The position numbers were made by a program, and so were the translations under genes. Positions 1 to 7,331 of a stretch of DNA of 13,644 bases are shown one piece after another (the first letter of the stretch is position 1; each line of letters begins with the position of its first letter). The notes beneath the pieces were generated by a model. It was not told where the DNA came from. It saw only the letters and a list, made by a program, of their open reading frames with translations, and ran no database searches. This DNA comes from Bacteroidota bacterium. Lineage in GTDB: Bacteria > Bacteroidota > Kryptoniia > Kryptoniales > JAKASW01. Where the stretch lies: NCBI GenBank assembly GCA_021796055.1, contig JAJYOS010000064.1:1-13644 (forward strand). The letters are read 5' to 3'.

Positions 1-63
1 GCGTTTCCTCAAACGGTTTTCGAAGAGAAATTTAAGAGAGAAATAAAGGGGGAAGAAGAGTGA
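1..63 (+). CDS. C-terminal end of an RND-type efflux transporter (partial)
   Basis: Reading frame 1 is open from the window edge to a TGA at 61-63 and encodes about 20 residues ending FEEKFKREIKGEEE. This tail aligns without gaps to the last residues of the complete RND pump downstream (FEERFRRELKENEN): about half the positions are identical and most others are conservative (R/K, I/L/V). The short charged cytoplasmic tail after the last membrane helix is a usual ending for RND pumps. I infer that the upstream gene is a paralogue of the 341-3469 pump in the same orientation. Only the tail is visible, so function rests on this similarity alone. Confidence 0.6.
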   Translation, partial: AFPQTVFEEKFKREIKGEEE

Positions 64-186
64 TGGTCCCCCGAAACGAGCGTAGGGGTAACGCGTGTTA
101 AGAAACGGGCCACGAATTTCAGGAATTAGAGCGAGGAAGATCCCGGAGTTGTGGCCCAGCAATGAAAGGAGTTACACTGAGAGTTT

Positions 187-204
187 GATTATACGGATAT
201 AATC
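187..204. repeat. 7-bp inverted repeat between the two RND genes (possible operator)
   Basis: GATTATA (187-193) and TATAATC (198-204) are perfect reverse complements separated by CGGA. The right arm contains a perfect TATAAT at 198-203, although no well-spaced -35 box precedes it; the nearest, GTTACA at 171-176, leaves 21 bases. It sits in the otherwise featureless 277-base gap between the upstream gene's stop and the RND start. It could be an operator over a promoter for the second pump gene. There is no T-tract, so it is not a terminator. Confidence 0.35.
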
Positions 205-340
205 GCGGTACGGGTTTTTGCGACTTCCCCGACTGCGATGGAAAGGACGAAATAAAGGTGAACAGCAAGCACGAAGAAGCCGCGGCTGGTTCAATTACCA
301 TGTGGGGGTTACGGGTATTTGAAGAGGACGAGGTGACCTT

Positions 341-3300
341 ATGTGGTTAACTCGACTCGCGCTTAAATATCCCATTTCAACTTTGATGGGGTCGATAGCA
401 ATTTTCGTATTGGGACTAGTATCATTCCTGCAGCTCCCGATAGATATGCTGCCTAACATACAGATACCTGTAATTTCGGTAATAACTTTCTACAACGGCG
501 CCGCTCCAACAGATATGGAACAGTCTGTGACGGTTCCGCTGGAGCGGGCGGTCAGCAGTACAAACGACATCAATTATGTCCAGTCCAGAACCCGCGAAGG
601 AGTCTCCCAGATTTTTGTTTATTTCAACTGGGGTACAAACACCGACGTTGGTCTCGTCGACATAATTCAAAAGATTAACAGGGAGCTTGAACTTCTCCCT
701 CCGGGCGTTTCTCAGCCGATAGCCCTCCAGTTCGACATATCAAATATTCCTGTGTGCACAGTCGTGCTTAGCAGCAACATGGGACAGCGGGCGCTGTATG
801 ACCTTGCTTACAACACGATCGAGCCGCAGCTGGAACACCTTCCGGGTGTGGCACAAGCTGCGGTCGTCGGCGGAAAGATTCGAGAAATCCATGTTGTCAT
901 CGACAGGAATAAACTGCAGGCGCTCAATATTCCCATCGAGACGGTGACGCAGGCGGTCGCAAATTCCAACCTCATACTTCCCTCCGGTGATTTAAAAACG
1001 GGTAGTTACGATTATTCACTGACGACTGAAAGCCAGTTTAACGTAGTCAAGCCGATGGAAAACATCGTCGTGAAGGACGTCAATGGCGATCCGATTACTA
1101 TCGGAGACATTGGAAAAGTTGAAGACTCTTACCAGGAGCAGACGGAACTCCTGAGAGTAAACGGGAAAAACGGCGTCATACTACGAGTGCAAAAGTCACC
1201 GGACGCTAATACCGTTCAAGTTGTCAACGAGGTGCTCAAGGACATTCCTAAATTGCAGGGTGTTCCAGGGTCTGTGAAAGCTTCACTGGCCTTTAACCAG
1301 AGCACCTACATAAAGCAATCCATAAGCGGATTGGAGCAGGAGGCCATATTGGGAGCCCTTCTCGCGACAATAGTCATACTCCTTTTCCTGCGAGACTTCA
1401 AGAGCGCGGTCGTAATCTTCATCGCAATCCCACTTTCAATACTGGTCACGTTCGTGTTTTTCAGGTTCAGCGGGAATTCCCTGAATATTATGACTCTTGG
1501 AGGGCTGGCCCTTGGAGTGGGAAGAATGGTTGATGACTCCATCGTAGAATTGGAGAATATAACACGCCACTTCAACTTGATGAACACGACCGGCGCTGGC
1601 AGGATGCAGGCGACACTTGACGCGGCTATAGAGGTGGCAGGACCAATTTTTATCTCCACACTCTCAACTGTTATTGTTTTTCTACCGGTAATATTTCTCT
1701 CGGGGATCGCGCAACTTCTTTTCATGCCACTCGTGCTGACAATCAGCGTGGCCTTATTTGCTTCCTTCTTCGTTTCAAGAACCGTCACTCCCCTGCTCTG
1801 TTATCGAATTCTGCAGCCGGAAAAGGAGACGGAAGCTGAAACCGCAGACCTGATAGGTAAGCTCAAGTTGTATTCGAAGAGCTTGTTCGAGAGCCTCGAT
1901 AATTACTATCAGAGGGTAATCTGGACCGCTCTCAGGCACAAGCGGGAAGTTGTGGCTATCGTGCTAGGCTTTGCCGTACTTTCATTTTTCCTCTTGAAGT
2001 TTGTGGGAACGGAATTCTTTCCCAATACGGATGAAAGCCAGTTCGCGATTACGGTCAAGCTTCCTGTCGGTACCCGGCTTAGAGACACCAAGAAATATGT
2101 TGAGAATGTCGAAGACTTAATAAGAAGATATGTGCCTGAGACCAAGACGATAATTTCGGACATCGGTGTGCCGTCCGAGAAGAGCGGCAACCTCTTCAGC
2201 CAGAACGCGGGAGAGTATGCCGCTAACATACAGGTTGAACTGGTCCCACCGACGGATAGGAGTCGCTCCGAGGAGCAGATCATGAACGCGCTCCGTCCGA
2301 AACTGATGGCCATCCCTGGAGCAAAAATGTACCTCGCACCTGGAGGTTTCCTTCACTTCCTGCTGAATTTCGGCTCGGCGGCCCCCATTGATGTGGAGAT
2401 AATGGGCTACAATCTTCGAACCGGGATGCGGCTGGCCCACGAAGTTGACGACATAATCAAGACTACTCCCGGAGCAACGGATGCTCAAATAAGCATGGAC
2501 CCCGACATGCCGGAGCTGAAAGTCGTGATCAATCGCGTGAAAGCAGGCGCGCTTGGCGTGAATGTCGAGCAGGTGGCAAATACGGTTGCAACGGCGATTG
2601 ATGGGACGGTTGCGTCGCAATTCACGGACCCCCACACCGGCAACCAATACAACATCCTTGTCCGTCTTGACAGAAGGGACCGCGACCACATAAGCGATCT
2701 CGGTAAGCTGACGGTCCCGAGTTCGACTGGCCAGCTCGTTCAACTTGGAAACATAGCGAAAGTTGTCAAGACCAAGACGCCAGTCGAAATCGATAGGAAG
2801 TATCAACAGAGAATAATCGATGTAACTGCCAACGTGACGGGAAGAGATCTCGGGAGCGTCTCAGCCGACATACAGAAGAGGCTAAACAGACTGGACGTCC
2901 CCACGGGGTTTCAGGTCAAGCAGAGCGGAAACATTCAGCAGCAAAAGAGCACATTCAAGTCTCTCTTGCTCGCGCTTGCCCTCGCTATTGTCATGGTATA
3001 CATGGTAATGGCTTCGCAATTCCAATCGCTCGTGGACCCTTTCATTATCATGTTTACAGTTCCCCTTGGCCTTGCCGGTGTAATCTGGGCACTATTCCTC
3101 AGCAGCACTTCGCTATCAGTTACCTCGTTCGAAGGAGTGATAGTCATGGTCGGTATAGTTGTCTCGAACGGAATCCTTCTGGTCGACTATATCAACAGGC
3201 TTCGGAAGGCCGGAATGGAGCTTCACGAAGCAGTGACCCTCGGCGGAAGAACGAGGTTGAGGCCCATCTTGATGACTTCCTTGGCAACGGTCATCGGACT

Positions 3301-3469
3301 TCTACCGATGGCTTTCGGAATGGGCGGAGATCGTTCTCAGTCGCCGCTGGCGATAGCCGTCATAGGAGGACTGACTGTGTCGACTTTTCTCACGCTGATA
3401 TTCATACCGACGCTTTATACGATCTTCGAGGAGAGGTTCAGGCGTGAGTTGAAGGAAAACGAGAATTAA
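341..3469 (+). CDS. RND efflux transporter permease, AcrB/HAE1-like
   Basis: This 1042-residue inner-membrane pump is the usual length for the AcrB/MexB/MdtB family, which exports drugs or other hydrophobic compounds using the proton gradient with an adaptor and an outer-membrane channel. The N-terminal helix (about 13-32) is followed by the first periplasmic loop, a helix block (about 335-490), a second periplasmic loop and a second block (about 872-1030). Proton-relay residues are visible: D398-D399 in helix 4, R972 and T979 (AcrB R971 and T978). The AcrB K940 position is S942 in the motif VSNGILLVDY. The start is supported by GAGGTGA at 330-336, four bases before ATG. No adaptor or channel gene lies in the window; they may be upstream. 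The gene is followed directly by a terminator. Substrate cannot be predicted. Confidence 0.95.
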   Translation: MWLTRLALKYPISTLMGSIAIFVLGLVSFLQLPIDMLPNIQIPVISVITFYNGAAPTDMEQSVTVPLERAVSSTNDINYVQSRTREGVSQIFVYFNWGTNTDVGLVDIIQKINRELELLPPGVSQPIALQFDISNIPVCTVVLSSNMGQRALYDLAYNTIEPQLEHLPGVAQAAVVGGKIREIHVVIDRNKLQALNIPIETVTQAVANSNLILPSGDLKTGSYDYSLTTESQFNVVKPMENIVVKDVNGDPITIGDIGKVEDSYQEQTELLRVNGKNGVILRVQKSPDANTVQVVNEVLKDIPKLQGVPGSVKASLAFNQSTYIKQSISGLEQEAILGALLATIVILLFLRDFKSAVVIFIAIPLSILVTFVFFRFSGNSLNIMTLGGLALGVGRMVDDSIVELENITRHFNLMNTTGAGRMQATLDAAIEVAGPIFISTLSTVIVFLPVIFLSGIAQLLFMPLVLTISVALFASFFVSRTVTPLLCYRILQPEKETEAETADLIGKLKLYSKSLFESLDNYYQRVIWTALRHKREVVAIVLGFAVLSFFLLKFVGTEFFPNTDESQFAITVKLPVGTRLRDTKKYVENVEDLIRRYVPETKTIISDIGVPSEKSGNLFSQNAGEYAANIQVELVPPTDRSRSEEQIMNALRPKLMAIPGAKMYLAPGGFLHFLLNFGSAAPIDVEIMGYNLRTGMRLAHEVDDIIKTTPGATDAQISMDPDMPELKVVINRVKAGALGVNVEQVANTVATAIDGTVASQFTDPHTGNQYNILVRLDRRDRDHISDLGKLTVPSSTGQLVQLGNIAKVVKTKTPVEIDRKYQQRIIDVTANVTGRDLGSVSADIQKRLNRLDVPTGFQVKQSGNIQQQKSTFKSLLLALALAIVMVYMVMASQFQSLVDPFIIMFTVPLGLAGVIWALFLSSTSLSVTSFEGVIVMVGIVVSNGILLVDYINRLRKAGMELHEAVTLGGRTRLRPILMTSLATVIGLLPMAFGMGGDRSQSPLAIAVIGGLTVSTFLTLIFIPTLYTIFEERFRRELKENEN

Positions 3470-3480
3470 TTTCTGGGCAA

Positions 3481-3514
3481 GCGGCGCGCGGATAACGCGC
3501 GCCGCCCCTTTTCT
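3481..3514 (+). terminator. Intrinsic terminator of the RND gene
   Basis: A perfect 10-bp, all-GC stem (GCGGCGCGCG at 3481-3490 and CGCGCGCCGC at 3496-3505) with loop GATAA is followed by CCCTTTTCT. It lies 11 bases after the RND stop codon, so transcription of the pump probably ends here and the next gene has its own promoter. Confidence 0.9.
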
Positions 3515-3627
3515 ATCTACACACTTCTGTTCATTCCGTAACATACACCCCCCACACAGAATCACCTTTTGCATGTATTGCTCCGACAAGTCGGGCAGTA
3601 GACATTAATTAGTTATTCGATCAAATG

Positions 3628-3666
3628 GCCGAAGTGGCTACCGCGGTGGTAGCAACGCAAAGCGGC
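3628..3666 (+). ncRNA. Structured element in the leader of the CHASE2 regulator gene (riboswitch-like, unproven)
   Basis: The 313-base gap 3470-3782 holds the RND terminator and, further on, this nested hairpin. The outer stem is GCCG (3628-3631) with CGGC (3663-3666). The inner stem is GCTACC (3637-3642) with GGTAGC (3648-3653) and loop GCGGT. Between inner and outer stems on the 3' side lies ACGCAAAG, running into GC (3655-3663). The string ACGCAAAGC placed after a hairpin is also a hallmark of the c-di-GMP-I (GEMM) riboswitch, and GGGTAGGTGGTGGG follows. However, the GNRA tetraloop and the conserved 5' GCAAACC-like strand are not present. I record the fold as seen and the riboswitch idea as weak inference. 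The rest of the gap shows nothing I can name. Confidence 0.25.
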
Positions 3667-3782
3667 AAATGGACGGGTAGGTGGTGGGCGCATCAAGTAA
3701 TGTTTTTGTGAGAGCAGTCGAGCGGTCGCATTGACCCTGCCGTCTGCGCAAAACAAGGAGTAGGTATCAGGTCTATCTCAAG

Positions 3783-6440
3783 ATGGTAAACAGAAAAATG
3801 AGACAAGGTGTGGCGGCAGCGGCGGCCGTAGCCATTGTTATGCTAGTGTTTGTCAAACCCTTAAGAAGGGTCGATTCCGATATGAGCGATCTTGCTTTCA
3901 GGCTTCGTGGGCCTGTCAAGATGGACACATCCATAGTTGTCCTTGCTATCCGGGATTCCCTTCTAGACTCGATTGGCGGTGTCCCGCTGAGGCCTGCGTA
4001 TTATTCCAAACTCATCGACGCTCTCGACAATCTGCGTGTCAAAGCTATCGGAATATGCATTCCGTTCGAGCCATCTATTGGGGAGAAAAGGATGCAGATA
4101 GGAAGACTAATCGACGCGTTTAGGAAAGCCGGCAATGTTTGCATCGGCGGATTCTTCAATAAAGTTGGAAGTGACCTCCATCCAGGTTTAGTCCGGCAGC
4201 TTTCTCCAAAAAGTTTCTCTGAGTTTCAAGTGCATTCTCGGCCAAGTCACTTCCCTGCCGGTACGGACTTCACACTTCCGCCGGGCGGATTGGTACGAAG
4301 CGCTGCTGGTGTCGGTCACCTGAACACCGGCTCTTCACTCGTGAAGCGATCACTTCCGATGTTTGTGCAAGCAGGCGACTCACTCAAGCACCGCCGTGTA
4401 ATACTTGTTCCGTCAGTGGTTGTCGAACTCTTGCGAATTTGCCTTGGTGTCCCCCGTGACTCCGTTATCGTGGATAGAGGAAGAATTGTCATTAGGGACG
4501 GAAGTGGCTCAATTGAGATACCAGTCGAACACGGGAGCATGAGAATAAATTACTGCGGAGGAGTCGGTGAACTCAATATTTATCCGGCCACTTCTTTCTT
4601 AGCGCACTACGTGGAGTATCATAACCATGAGAGAGATTGGGCCTCTCTGCGGAAATTAAGAAACAAAATCGTTTTGATCGGACTGGACGCACACCACCTC
4701 GGTGAATTTTGTATTACTCCATTCGCGAAGAGATTTCCGATCGCAGGAGTGTACGCAAACGCGCTGGATACCGCACTCCGTCGTCGGTTCCTGAGAAAGC
4801 CGCCGCCACTTATCACCTTCCTGCTCGCCGTCATGATAGCGGGAGGATTGTTTTCGAGCATAACCAACCGCCGGACTCCGGTAGGTAGAGCGATTGCCAA
4901 GGGAGCCATTACATTAGCCGCTTATCAGGCGGTAGCGTTCGGGTTGTTCAGCCTGAACATTATTCTGTCCTTTCAGCCGGTCCTGGCAGGGACGGCGGCG
5001 ATTCTCGTGGGGGTTGTTTACCGTCTCAGGAGAGTAACGGCGCATTCTCTGAATGTTGAAAAGGAAAAAGCAAGGGTTGAAAACCTTCATGAAAGGGATT
5101 CTCGGAAGATTAGCCTGCTCGAAAAGGAGCTTGAAAGCATCAAGAGGCATTTCGGAGGAATGCTTGAGGGACACGCGGGCACCAACAGCGAAATGTTGCA
5201 GACTAGAGAGGCAGGACCAGATGATTCGCAGGAATATGAATGGAAGAATGATTCCACTGATTTTGAAAACATCAATGGAATTGCGCACGCAAAGCATGGA
5301 AAGATGAAACGTGTTTTAGACCTGGCGACGAAGGTAGCCGCGAGCGACGCGACGATCCTGATACTTGGAGAAAGCGGGACCGGAAAGGAGCTTATCGCAG
5401 AGACAATTCATAAGTTCAGCAACAGAAACGAGGGACCATTTATCGCGATCAACTGCGGCGCGATTCCGGAGTCTCTTCTGGAGAGTGAATTATTCGGCCA
5501 TGAGGAAGGAGCATACACAAGCGCGAACAAAACCAAGAAAGGACTGTTCGAGGCAGCTGATCACGGTACGATCTTTCTCGATGAAATTGCCGAAACAAGC
5601 GAATTCTTCCAAACTAAGTTGCTTCGTGTGCTTCAATCTGGGGAATTCAATAGAGTGGGCGGAACTGAAACGATTAAAGTCGACATCCGAGTCCTCGCCG
5701 CCACTAACAGAGCGATTGACAAGCTAGTCAGAGATCAGAAATTTCGAAAAGATTTGTATTATCGTCTCAACGTTATACGAATATTCGTCCCACCGCTCCG
5801 CGAGCGCAAAGATGACATCCCTTCCCTTGTGAGATATTTTCTGCTAAAGGAAGATGCTGCGGGAATGCGCGTCGCGAAATCAGTGATGGATTCTTTCTTG
5901 AATTACGACTGGCCGGGAAATGTGCGGGAGCTAGAGAGCGTAATAAAACGCTCCGTTATACTTGCGCGGGCCGAAAAAAGAGAGATGATTTACTCGAAAG
6001 ACACTCCGTCGGAGATCTTCGTCCGTTCCAAAACTAGCACGGATGTGGAGTCACAGATTGTCGATTCTCTGCGCAGAAAGCGTTTCACCAGAAGCTCAAT
6101 TAAGGAAACCGCAATGGAAGTCGGTGGTATTCATAGAGGTACCGTCGCGGAACATCTGAAAGGATTCTGCTTCAAATATTTCTGCGAATGTAATTTTAAT
6201 ACCAAAGAGACCGCCCGCAAGATTGCATGCACCGACGATGCGGAAGTGCTGGAGAGAATTGAGAACAAGCTAAACGAATATCTTTCGAATTTTGTCCGTA
6301 ACATCGACACTTCAATTCCGGCGGCGGAAACCAAGGAGAAGATATCTCTTAAGTACAAGAAACTGCCCACGCGTTATCACACTTACCTCCACGCGATGGT
6401 GGACCGCCTTTATGAGCGCGATGGAGATAGTCGCGACTGA
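3783..6440 (+). CDS. Membrane-bound CHASE2 sensor / sigma-54-interacting AAA+ transcriptional activator
   Basis: This 885-residue one-component regulator has one transmembrane helix (about 8-25), a CHASE2-type extracytoplasmic domain (about 30-335), three more helices (about 342-360, 372-393, 395-414), and a coiled coil (about 422-458). The AAA+ sigma-54 activation domain (about 500-690) follows: Walker A GESGTGKE at 529-536, Walker B TIFLDE at 596-601, arginine-finger region FRKDLYYR at 654-661, and WPGNVRE at 710-716. Four helices put the ATPase in the cytoplasm. The sigma-54 contact loop, normally GAFTGA, reads GAYTSA (576-581). The C-terminus (about 755-885) lacks a recognisable Fis-type helix-turn-helix but has an HTH-like stretch, SIKETAMEVGGIHRGTVAEH (772-791). 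AAGGAG at 3755-3760 is 22 bases from the ATG, too far for a normal ribosome site; ATG 3801 is an alternative start. A sigma-54 promoter lies just downstream, so its target is probably the next gene. The ligand is unknown. Confidence 0.9.
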   Translation: MVNRKMRQGVAAAAAVAIVMLVFVKPLRRVDSDMSDLAFRLRGPVKMDTSIVVLAIRDSLLDSIGGVPLRPAYYSKLIDALDNLRVKAIGICIPFEPSIGEKRMQIGRLIDAFRKAGNVCIGGFFNKVGSDLHPGLVRQLSPKSFSEFQVHSRPSHFPAGTDFTLPPGGLVRSAAGVGHLNTGSSLVKRSLPMFVQAGDSLKHRRVILVPSVVVELLRICLGVPRDSVIVDRGRIVIRDGSGSIEIPVEHGSMRINYCGGVGELNIYPATSFLAHYVEYHNHERDWASLRKLRNKIVLIGLDAHHLGEFCITPFAKRFPIAGVYANALDTALRRRFLRKPPPLITFLLAVMIAGGLFSSITNRRTPVGRAIAKGAITLAAYQAVAFGLFSLNIILSFQPVLAGTAAILVGVVYRLRRVTAHSLNVEKEKARVENLHERDSRKISLLEKELESIKRHFGGMLEGHAGTNSEMLQTREAGPDDSQEYEWKNDSTDFENINGIAHAKHGKMKRVLDLATKVAASDATILILGESGTGKELIAETIHKFSNRNEGPFIAINCGAIPESLLESELFGHEEGAYTSANKTKKGLFEAADHGTIFLDEIAETSEFFQTKLLRVLQSGEFNRVGGTETIKVDIRVLAATNRAIDKLVRDQKFRKDLYYRLNVIRIFVPPLRERKDDIPSLVRYFLLKEDAAGMRVAKSVMDSFLNYDWPGNVRELESVIKRSVILARAEKREMIYSKDTPSEIFVRSKTSTDVESQIVDSLRRKRFTRSSIKETAMEVGGIHRGTVAEHLKGFCFKYFCECNFNTKETARKIACTDDAEVLERIENKLNEYLSNFVRNIDTSIPAAETKEKISLKYKKLPTRYHTYLHAMVDRLYERDGDSRD

Positions 6441-6548
6441 GTATTGCGTTGTATTTTATGTCGACAGTGATTTTTGTTTTGTCCCACCTCTACGGGGCTC
6501 AGACCATTCCCGTTTGTCATCAACCCAAAGAGAACTAACCTTCGCATA

Positions 6549-6577
6549 TTGACGGATTTGTAATTGGCAGATATGGT
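6549..6577 (+). promoter_or_regulatory. Candidate sigma-70 promoter in the spacer upstream of the FN3 gene
   Basis: TTGACG (6549-6554) and TATGGT (6572-6577) are separated by exactly 17 bases, matching 5 of 6 and 4 of 6 consensus positions. If used, transcription would start near 6584 and run through the inverted repeat at 6611-6639 towards the FN3 gene. The match is modest and could be chance. Confidence 0.3.
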
Positions 6578-6610
6578 TCTCTAACCCATCCCTCAGCTGT
6601 ATAAGAACAG

Positions 6611-6639
6611 TTATGCCGGACGCGGGAATTCCGGCATAA
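6611..6639. repeat. 10-bp inverted repeat, candidate enhancer site (UAS) for the sigma-54 activator
   Basis: TTATGCCGGA (6611-6620) and TCCGGCATAA (6630-6639) are perfect reverse complements with a 9-base spacer. A direct repeat AACAGTT overlaps the two ends (6606-6612 and 6639-6645), its copies starting 33 bases apart, about three helical turns. The centre lies about 127 bases before the start site predicted from the -24/-12 promoter, a typical distance for a sigma-54 enhancer. It also lies about 170 bases after the stop of the regulator gene and could instead be a terminator hairpin, but no T-tract follows (ACAGTTGTCG). The rest of 6441-6796 holds the two promoter candidates and no convincing gene. 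Confidence 0.45.
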
Positions 6640-6724
6640 ACAGTTGTCGTTCCGTCATTGTCGGCGGGTACTGAAAAGGCACGTAATATATTGTGGTTCA
6701 GTCGCTTAGCTGAAGATTAGCCCT

Positions 6725-6741
6725 TTGGCACGTCTGTTGTT
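6725..6741 (+). promoter_or_regulatory. Sigma-54 (-24/-12) promoter of the FN3 gene
   Basis: The sequence TTGGCACG (6725-6732), four bases, then TTGTT (6737-6741) matches the sigma-54 consensus TGGCACG-N4-TTGCW in sequence and exact spacing. The only deviation is T for C in the -12 GC. The -24 GG is at 6727-6728. The predicted start is near 6752, about 45 bases before the ATG at 6797. The position directly downstream of a sigma-54 activator gene makes a chance match less likely. I saw no comparable -24/-12 match elsewhere in the window. Confidence 0.7.
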
Positions 6742-6796
6742 TAAAGTTACTTGTTGCTCGATGCAACTTTTTACGAACAAAAAGAGGAGAAAGAAA

Positions 6797-7192
6797 ATGG
6801 AACGTCGAGCCTTAAGAAAAAGCCTTCAGAGCGCATTCATTCTCGTCGCAATGACATGCGCGGCGGCCACGGCTTTTGCCCAATCGGGTCCGCCAACAAA
6901 TCTTCACGCGAAGGTTACAAACGGCGCTGTCCAATTGTCGTGGAACGCGCCGCAGCTCGGAGTCGCCACTCGGTATGTCGTTTACAGGGCGATGGCTCCG
7001 GCCACTAACACCTCGCCGTCGACGTTGTCATTCATGAAAATCGATGCCACAAGCAGGACGAGCTTCACGGACAAAAGTGCTGCGAAGGGATCGATCTATG
7101 TTTACTATGTGACGGCGGTGGGAAAGAACGGTCAGGAAAGTTCGCGCAGCAACACTGTGACGGTAAACCTACCTCTAGCTGGCGGCTCCTGA
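6797..7192 (+). CDS. Small secreted protein with one fibronectin type III domain
   Basis: The 131-residue product has a signal peptide (basic MERRALRKS, hydrophobic core about 11-25, cleavage likely after AFA at 28). The rest is a single fibronectin type III domain (about 31-125), with family features such as VQLSWNAP near 45-52, YVVYRA at 60-65, and YVYYVTAVGKNGQES at 101-115. Such domains mediate binding or act as spacers and have no catalytic function. I chose ATG 6797 because AGGAG lies at 6784-6788 and the signal peptide then begins properly. The frame is open upstream to a TTG at 6725, but that start would lie inside the sigma-54 promoter. The gene is bracketed by that promoter and a strong terminator, so it is probably a single-gene target of the upstream CHASE2 activator. 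Partner or ligand is unknown. Confidence 0.82.
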   Translation: MERRALRKSLQSAFILVAMTCAAATAFAQSGPPTNLHAKVTNGAVQLSWNAPQLGVATRYVVYRAMAPATNTSPSTLSFMKIDATSRTSFTDKSAAKGSIYVYYVTAVGKNGQESSRSNTVTVNLPLAGGS

Positions 7193-7207
7193 TCAGCAGG
7201 TAACTCT

Positions 7208-7237
7208 TGAGTGTTGAGCCTGAAGCGGCTCTACTCA
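7208..7237 (+). other. Secondary hairpin in the 3' end of the FN3 transcript
   Basis: TGAGT (7208-7212) pairs with ACTCA (7233-7237), and inside it GAGCC (7216-7220) pairs with GGCTC (7227-7231) around loop TGAAGC, with a 3/1 internal bulge. It sits between the FN3 stop codon and the terminator hairpin and has no T-tract, so it may simply stabilise the 3' end of the mRNA. Confidence 0.35.
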
Positions 7238-7249
7238 GTACCGAGCGAA

Positions 7250-7286
7250 CCCCGTCCCGAGGGATTCCGGGACGGGGATTTCTTTT
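7250..7286 (+). terminator. Intrinsic terminator after the FN3 gene
   Basis: CCCCGTCCCG (7250-7259) and CGGGACGGGG (7268-7277) form a perfect 10-bp GC-rich stem around the loop AGGGATTC, followed by ATTTCTTTT. It separates the FN3 gene from the DUF3078 gene, which begins 45 bases later. Confidence 0.9.
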
Positions 7287-7331
7287 GAACTGCTTTGATC
7301 CTGGAAGACAACGATATGGAAATCATTCAGC

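Noticed and set aside
2117..2806. Long open frame (229 codons) on the minus strand inside the RND gene
   Set aside because: It lies fully antisense to a certain RND coding region and shows no family motifs; it is a shadow of the real frame. The same applies to other antisense frames in this gene.
3626..3660. Similarity to a tRNA D-arm (TGGCCGAAGTGGCTA) or to a T-box (GGTGGTA)
   Set aside because: There is no T-arm (GGTTCGAATCC), acceptor stem or anticodon arm, and no aminoacyl-tRNA synthetase or amino-acid gene follows.
6459..6539. 26-codon open frame in the spacer after the CHASE2 regulator
   Set aside because: It has no ribosome site, no recognisable features, and its length is expected by chance.
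6678..6692. Second GGCACGT that could be a -24 element
   Set aside because: No TTGC-like -12 box lies at the required spacing; the match is only half a promoter.
6725..6796. TTG start extending the FN3 protein by 24 residues
   Set aside because: The extension overlaps the sigma-54 promoter and would put a highly basic stretch before the signal peptide. ATG 6797 has a good AGGAG site.
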